Source: Deltaproteobacteria bacterium (GTDB lineage: Bacteria; Desulfobacterota; Desulfobacteria; Desulfobacterales; JAFDDL01). From it: a stretch of DNA of 7,418 nucleotides. The notes beneath the pieces are model-generated. The model made no database searches, was not told the origin of the DNA, and saw nothing but the letters and a program-made list of their open reading frames with translations. The translations under genes were made by a program, and so were the position numbers. Positions 5,633-7,418 of this stretch are shown piece by piece; the first letter of the stretch is position 1; each line of letters starts with the position of its first letter. Where the stretch lies: the NCBI GenBank assembly GCA_019310865.1, contig JAFDDL010000400.1:1-7418 (forward strand). The letters are read 5' to 3'.

Positions 5633-5649
5633 TTGGCATGTAATATGCA
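5633..5649 (+). promoter_or_regulatory. Sigma-54 (-24/-12) promoter of the NTF2-like gene
   Basis: TTGGCATGTAATATGCA fits TTGGCACG-N4-TTGCA with two mismatches. The invariant GG (5635-5636) and GC (5647-5648) have exactly 10 bp between them. Transcription should start near 5660. The site lies about 180 bp after an (interrupted) sigma-54 activator gene and 83 bp before the start codon of the next gene, as expected for local control. Confidence 0.8.
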
Positions 5650-5731
5650 GTTTAAATTAAGAAAAAACACATGGCAATCTTGGCCGCAAAAAAAGCAACC
5701 TTTTAAACAAATACCAAGAAAGGGGTCAACT

Positions 5732-6205
5732 TTGAAATTCAATAAGGAACATATCAAACGTTTCATGGAAAAATACTTTATAGCTTACAGTACCATAGCT
5801 CAGGATCCTGAAAATAACTATCAAATGTCGGACTATTATGCACCGAATTTAATTGTGACAATTTATACGGGAGAAGTAGTAGAAAACAATTTTCAAGAAT
5901 TTCTTTTATCATCTTCATCTCATCAGAGCATTCAGGAGACCTTGACTCCGGAGCATTTTATTATTGATGAGGCCCATGGCATGGTCGCTGTTTTGCTTAA
6001 AGGGGTGCTGGCCAAAAAGGCAACAGGGAAAGTGATCCGGGAGATGGGGTTTTCCGCCCACTATCAGCTGACAACCGATGGCAATGGTGCTCATAAAATA
6101 GTCCATCTATGGATTTTTGCTCAGTATGCGCCGGATGAAGAAAAAAGTATTTTCGAGATGTACATGGAAGAGATGATGGGTGGGCAAAAGGGCGAATCTG
6201 AGTAG
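5732..6205 (+). CDS. NTF2/SnoaL-like protein
   Basis: The chosen start is TTG 5732, because AGGGG lies 6 nt upstream and the frame before it overlaps the sigma-54 promoter, so codons from 5633 cannot be translated from that transcript. The product has 157 residues. The N-terminal helix (MKFNKEHIKRFMEKYFIAY), the region DYYAPNLIVTIYTG (34-47) and strands near 76-130 (FIIDEAHGMVAVLLKG, GFSAHYQL, HKIVHLWIFAQY) fit the cone-shaped NTF2-like fold shared by SnoaL cyclases, ketosteroid isomerases and small ligand-binding proteins. No catalytic residues can be assigned with confidence. It is the first gene after the sigma-54 promoter and probably belongs with the ATC-hydrolase-like and CoA-transferase genes downstream. 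It may bind or modify the pathway substrate; the exact reaction is unknown. Confidence 0.75.
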   Translation: MKFNKEHIKRFMEKYFIAYSTIAQDPENNYQMSDYYAPNLIVTIYTGEVVENNFQEFLLSSSSHQSIQETLTPEHFIIDEAHGMVAVLLKGVLAKKATGKVIREMGFSAHYQLTTDGNGAHKIVHLWIFAQYAPDEEKSIFEMYMEEMMGGQKGESE

Positions 6206-6364
6206 GGAACGCGGTTGTGATGAACGAGTGATGGAAGCCGGATAGATCAATAGTATGGATTCCAGCGCTGCCTGCCCACTGCGCGTAGGATGATATTGAT
6301 ACAGAGCGACCAGGCGATCCGGAGCTGGTCGAACGATAGATATTCTCATAGATAGGATTATCAG

Positions 6365-6808
6365 ATGGGACAGACAGAACATGACAAACTGCCGCAGAAT
6401 CCGACTGAGGCACAGGGGTTATTGATCAAAGCCGTTTATAGTAAATTCGGACGGGAAGCGTTGCCGTTGATTCGGGATGTTTGTGGTAAACAGGGAACCT
6501 TGTTGGGATCCAAGATAAAAAAGAAGCTGCTCGATAATTCGTTATCAACCGTAGCCGCCGCATTTGCCAAGAGTTTTGATCCCTCTGAGACAAAGGTAGT
6601 GGCTGTCTCGAATGAGCAGTTTCGGATTCAAGGCACCCGTTGTCCGTTTGGCCTGGAAAATACTTCGCGGGAGCTGTGTGAAGCCGTGATGGCCATTGAT
6701 TTGGAATATTTTAAGGAGGCGGTCAACGATCGTATTAAACTGGAGATTACCCGGACGGTTGCAGCTGGAGATGAGTGTTGTGATACTATTTATAGTTTGA
6801 ATGAATAA
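6365..6808 (+). CDS. L-2-amino-thiazoline-4-carboxylic acid hydrolase-like protein
   Basis: This is a complete 147-residue ORF with AGGA 7 nt upstream of the ATG. Residues 5-75 are helical (EAQGLLIKAVYSKFGREAL; LLDNSLSTVAAAFAKSF). The second half has the Cys-rich signature GTRCPFGLENTSRELCEAV (90-108) and ends with TRTVAAGDECCDTIY (129-143), so Cys93, Cys105, Cys138 and Cys139 are the conserved positions. This spacing matches the ATC-hydrolase-like family (and, more distantly, 4-vinyl-reductase-type domains), whose members often accompany acyl-CoA or aromatic-acid genes. Most relatives are not biochemically characterised, so a literal thiazoline hydrolase activity is not claimed. The 159-bp spacer before it holds no promoter or gene I can support. 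It is probably cotranscribed with the NTF2-like gene. Confidence 0.7.
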   Translation: MGQTEHDKLPQNPTEAQGLLIKAVYSKFGREALPLIRDVCGKQGTLLGSKIKKKLLDNSLSTVAAAFAKSFDPSETKVVAVSNEQFRIQGTRCPFGLENTSRELCEAVMAIDLEYFKEAVNDRIKLEITRTVAAGDECCDTIYSLNE

Positions 6809-6931
6809 CCGGTTTATGAAGCAGAATGTGATCTAATCCGTTGGAAAAGCTCGACAACTTTTATGCTAGAATGTAATTTATACAAAAAAATCTATATCAA
6901 ACTGAACAACATATATTTTTTCCTTAATACA

Positions 6932-6952
6932 GGCCGTGGGCCGCAATTTTTT
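6932..6952 (+). terminator. Weak hairpin plus T-run before the CoA-transferase gene
   Basis: GGCC-GTG-GGCC (6932-6942) is followed by GCAA and six T residues. The 4-bp stem is short and the T-run starts 4 nt after it, so termination would be partial at best. It might reduce read-through from the upstream genes into the CoA-transferase. Confidence 0.3.
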
Positions 6953-6972
6953 CTGATGGGGGGAAGCGTCAA

Positions 6973-7418
6973 ATGAGTTTTTCTAAGATGTATCAGCAAA
7001 AATCAGTATCAGCAGACAAGGCCGCCCTTGCGGTTAAATCCGGGGACTGGGTGGATTACGGGCATTTTTTAACAACGCCACTCAATTTCGATGCAGCCCT
7101 GAGCCGGCGGGCGGGGCAGGTCCGTGACGTAAAAATCCGTACAGCAGGTTTTCTAGGATTGCCCGCCACCGCGGTTTCAGACCCGAAACAGGAGAGTTTT
7201 ATCTATAACAGCGGGTTTTTTATGGCCGGTGACCGGGGACTCCACGACAAGGGGCTGGCCTACCATATACCGTTGATCTACTATGAGTTTCCCGGATTCA
7301 GTGAGCGACACCTACGTTCCGACGTGGGCGTGTTCAGGGCAGCGCCCATGGATGAAAACGGATTCTTCAACTACGGAATATCCAACGACTGTATACGTCG
7401 TATGATCGATGCGGCAAA
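6973..7418 (+). CDS. Acetyl-CoA hydrolase/CoA-transferase, butyrate or 4-hydroxybutyrate type (partial, C-terminus off the right edge)
   Basis: The frame is open from ATG 6973 to the window edge (148 full codons), with a G-rich ribosome site (GGGGGGAAG) ending 6 nt before ATG. The N-terminus, MYQQKSVSADKAALAVKSGD, then WVDYG, is characteristic of the butyryl-CoA:acetate and 4-hydroxybutyrate CoA-transferase branch, in which a helix precedes an SGDWVDYG loop. Later motifs agree: the RGLHDKGLAYHIP region near 91 and the family signature DENGFFNYG near 128. The catalytic glutamate, expected around residue 230-250, is outside the window. The enzyme moves CoA between short-chain acids in the cytoplasm. 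It probably closes or continues the gene set that begins at the sigma-54 promoter; no separate strong promoter is visible in 6809-6972. Confidence 0.88.
   Translation, partial: MSFSKMYQQKSVSADKAALAVKSGDWVDYGHFLTTPLNFDAALSRRAGQVRDVKIRTAGFLGLPATAVSDPKQESFIYNSGFFMAGDRGLHDKGLAYHIPLIYYEFPGFSERHLRSDVGVFRAAPMDENGFFNYGISNDCIRRMIDAA

Noticed and set aside
5633..5731. Upstream extension of the NTF2-like ORF (TTG 5633)
   Set aside because: These codons overlap the sigma-54 promoter and lie largely upstream of the predicted transcript start. The TTG at 5732 has a good ribosome site.
5997..6413. Minus-strand ORFs 5997-6413 and 6107-6382
   Set aside because: They are antisense to the NTF2-like gene and spacer, have Ser/Pro/His-rich low-information translations and no ribosome site.

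Overview
The window looks like a chromosomal stretch of a Gram-negative anaerobe, most likely a sulfate-reducer-type deltaproteobacterium (Desulfobacterota). This is an inference from gene content: a GAF/AAA+/Fis sigma-54 activator next to a -24/-12 promoter, an ATC-hydrolase-like protein beside a butyrate/4-hydroxybutyrate-type CoA-transferase, and a periplasmic TPR/CsgG-like protein. No rRNA, tRNA, CRISPR array or intact insertion sequence was seen.

Left half (1-3503, all on the minus strand, read right to left). A near-consensus sigma-70 promoter with two matching palindromes (3475-3525) drives a HicB-type antitoxin gene with no hicA beside it (2981-3385). Then come a possible 21-codon coupled leader ORF (2891-2956), an exported trypsin-like serine protease with an intact triad (1935-2894), a short membrane-anchored PEGA-domain protein (1537-1899), and an exported thioredoxin-fold/TPR/CsgG-like protein that runs off the left edge (1-1489). 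The protease stop overlaps, as ATGA, a 12-codon ORF (1900-1938). That ORF reads like the first residues of a Ser/Thr protein kinase and lies in the same frame as the PEGA protein. The simplest reading is that a kinase-TM-PEGA gene lost its catalytic domain here.

Middle (3504-3811). This AT-rich stretch holds a frameshifted fragment of a tyrosine-recombinase N-terminal domain, a hairpin, and a candidate promoter for the next gene.

Right half (3812-7418, plus strand). A GAF/AAA+/Fis sigma-54 activator is split in two by an exact 22-bp tandem duplication (4318-4361). Deleting one copy restores a single 539-residue frame. The AAA+ part also carries two Arg-to-Cys changes in its PPLRxR motif. Downstream are three CC(A/T)-ATAT boxes, an excellent sigma-54 promoter (5633-5649), an NTF2/SnoaL-like gene (5732-6205), an ATC-hydrolase-like gene (6365-6808) and the start of a CoA-transferase (6973-7418). 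The layout suggests that the activator normally switches on this small acid/CoA metabolism gene set, and that the duplication has disabled, or reversibly switched off, that control.

The main theme is recent gene decay with the original architecture still readable: a kinase remnant, an integrase fragment, a duplicated-and-frameshifted regulator and an orphan antitoxin.
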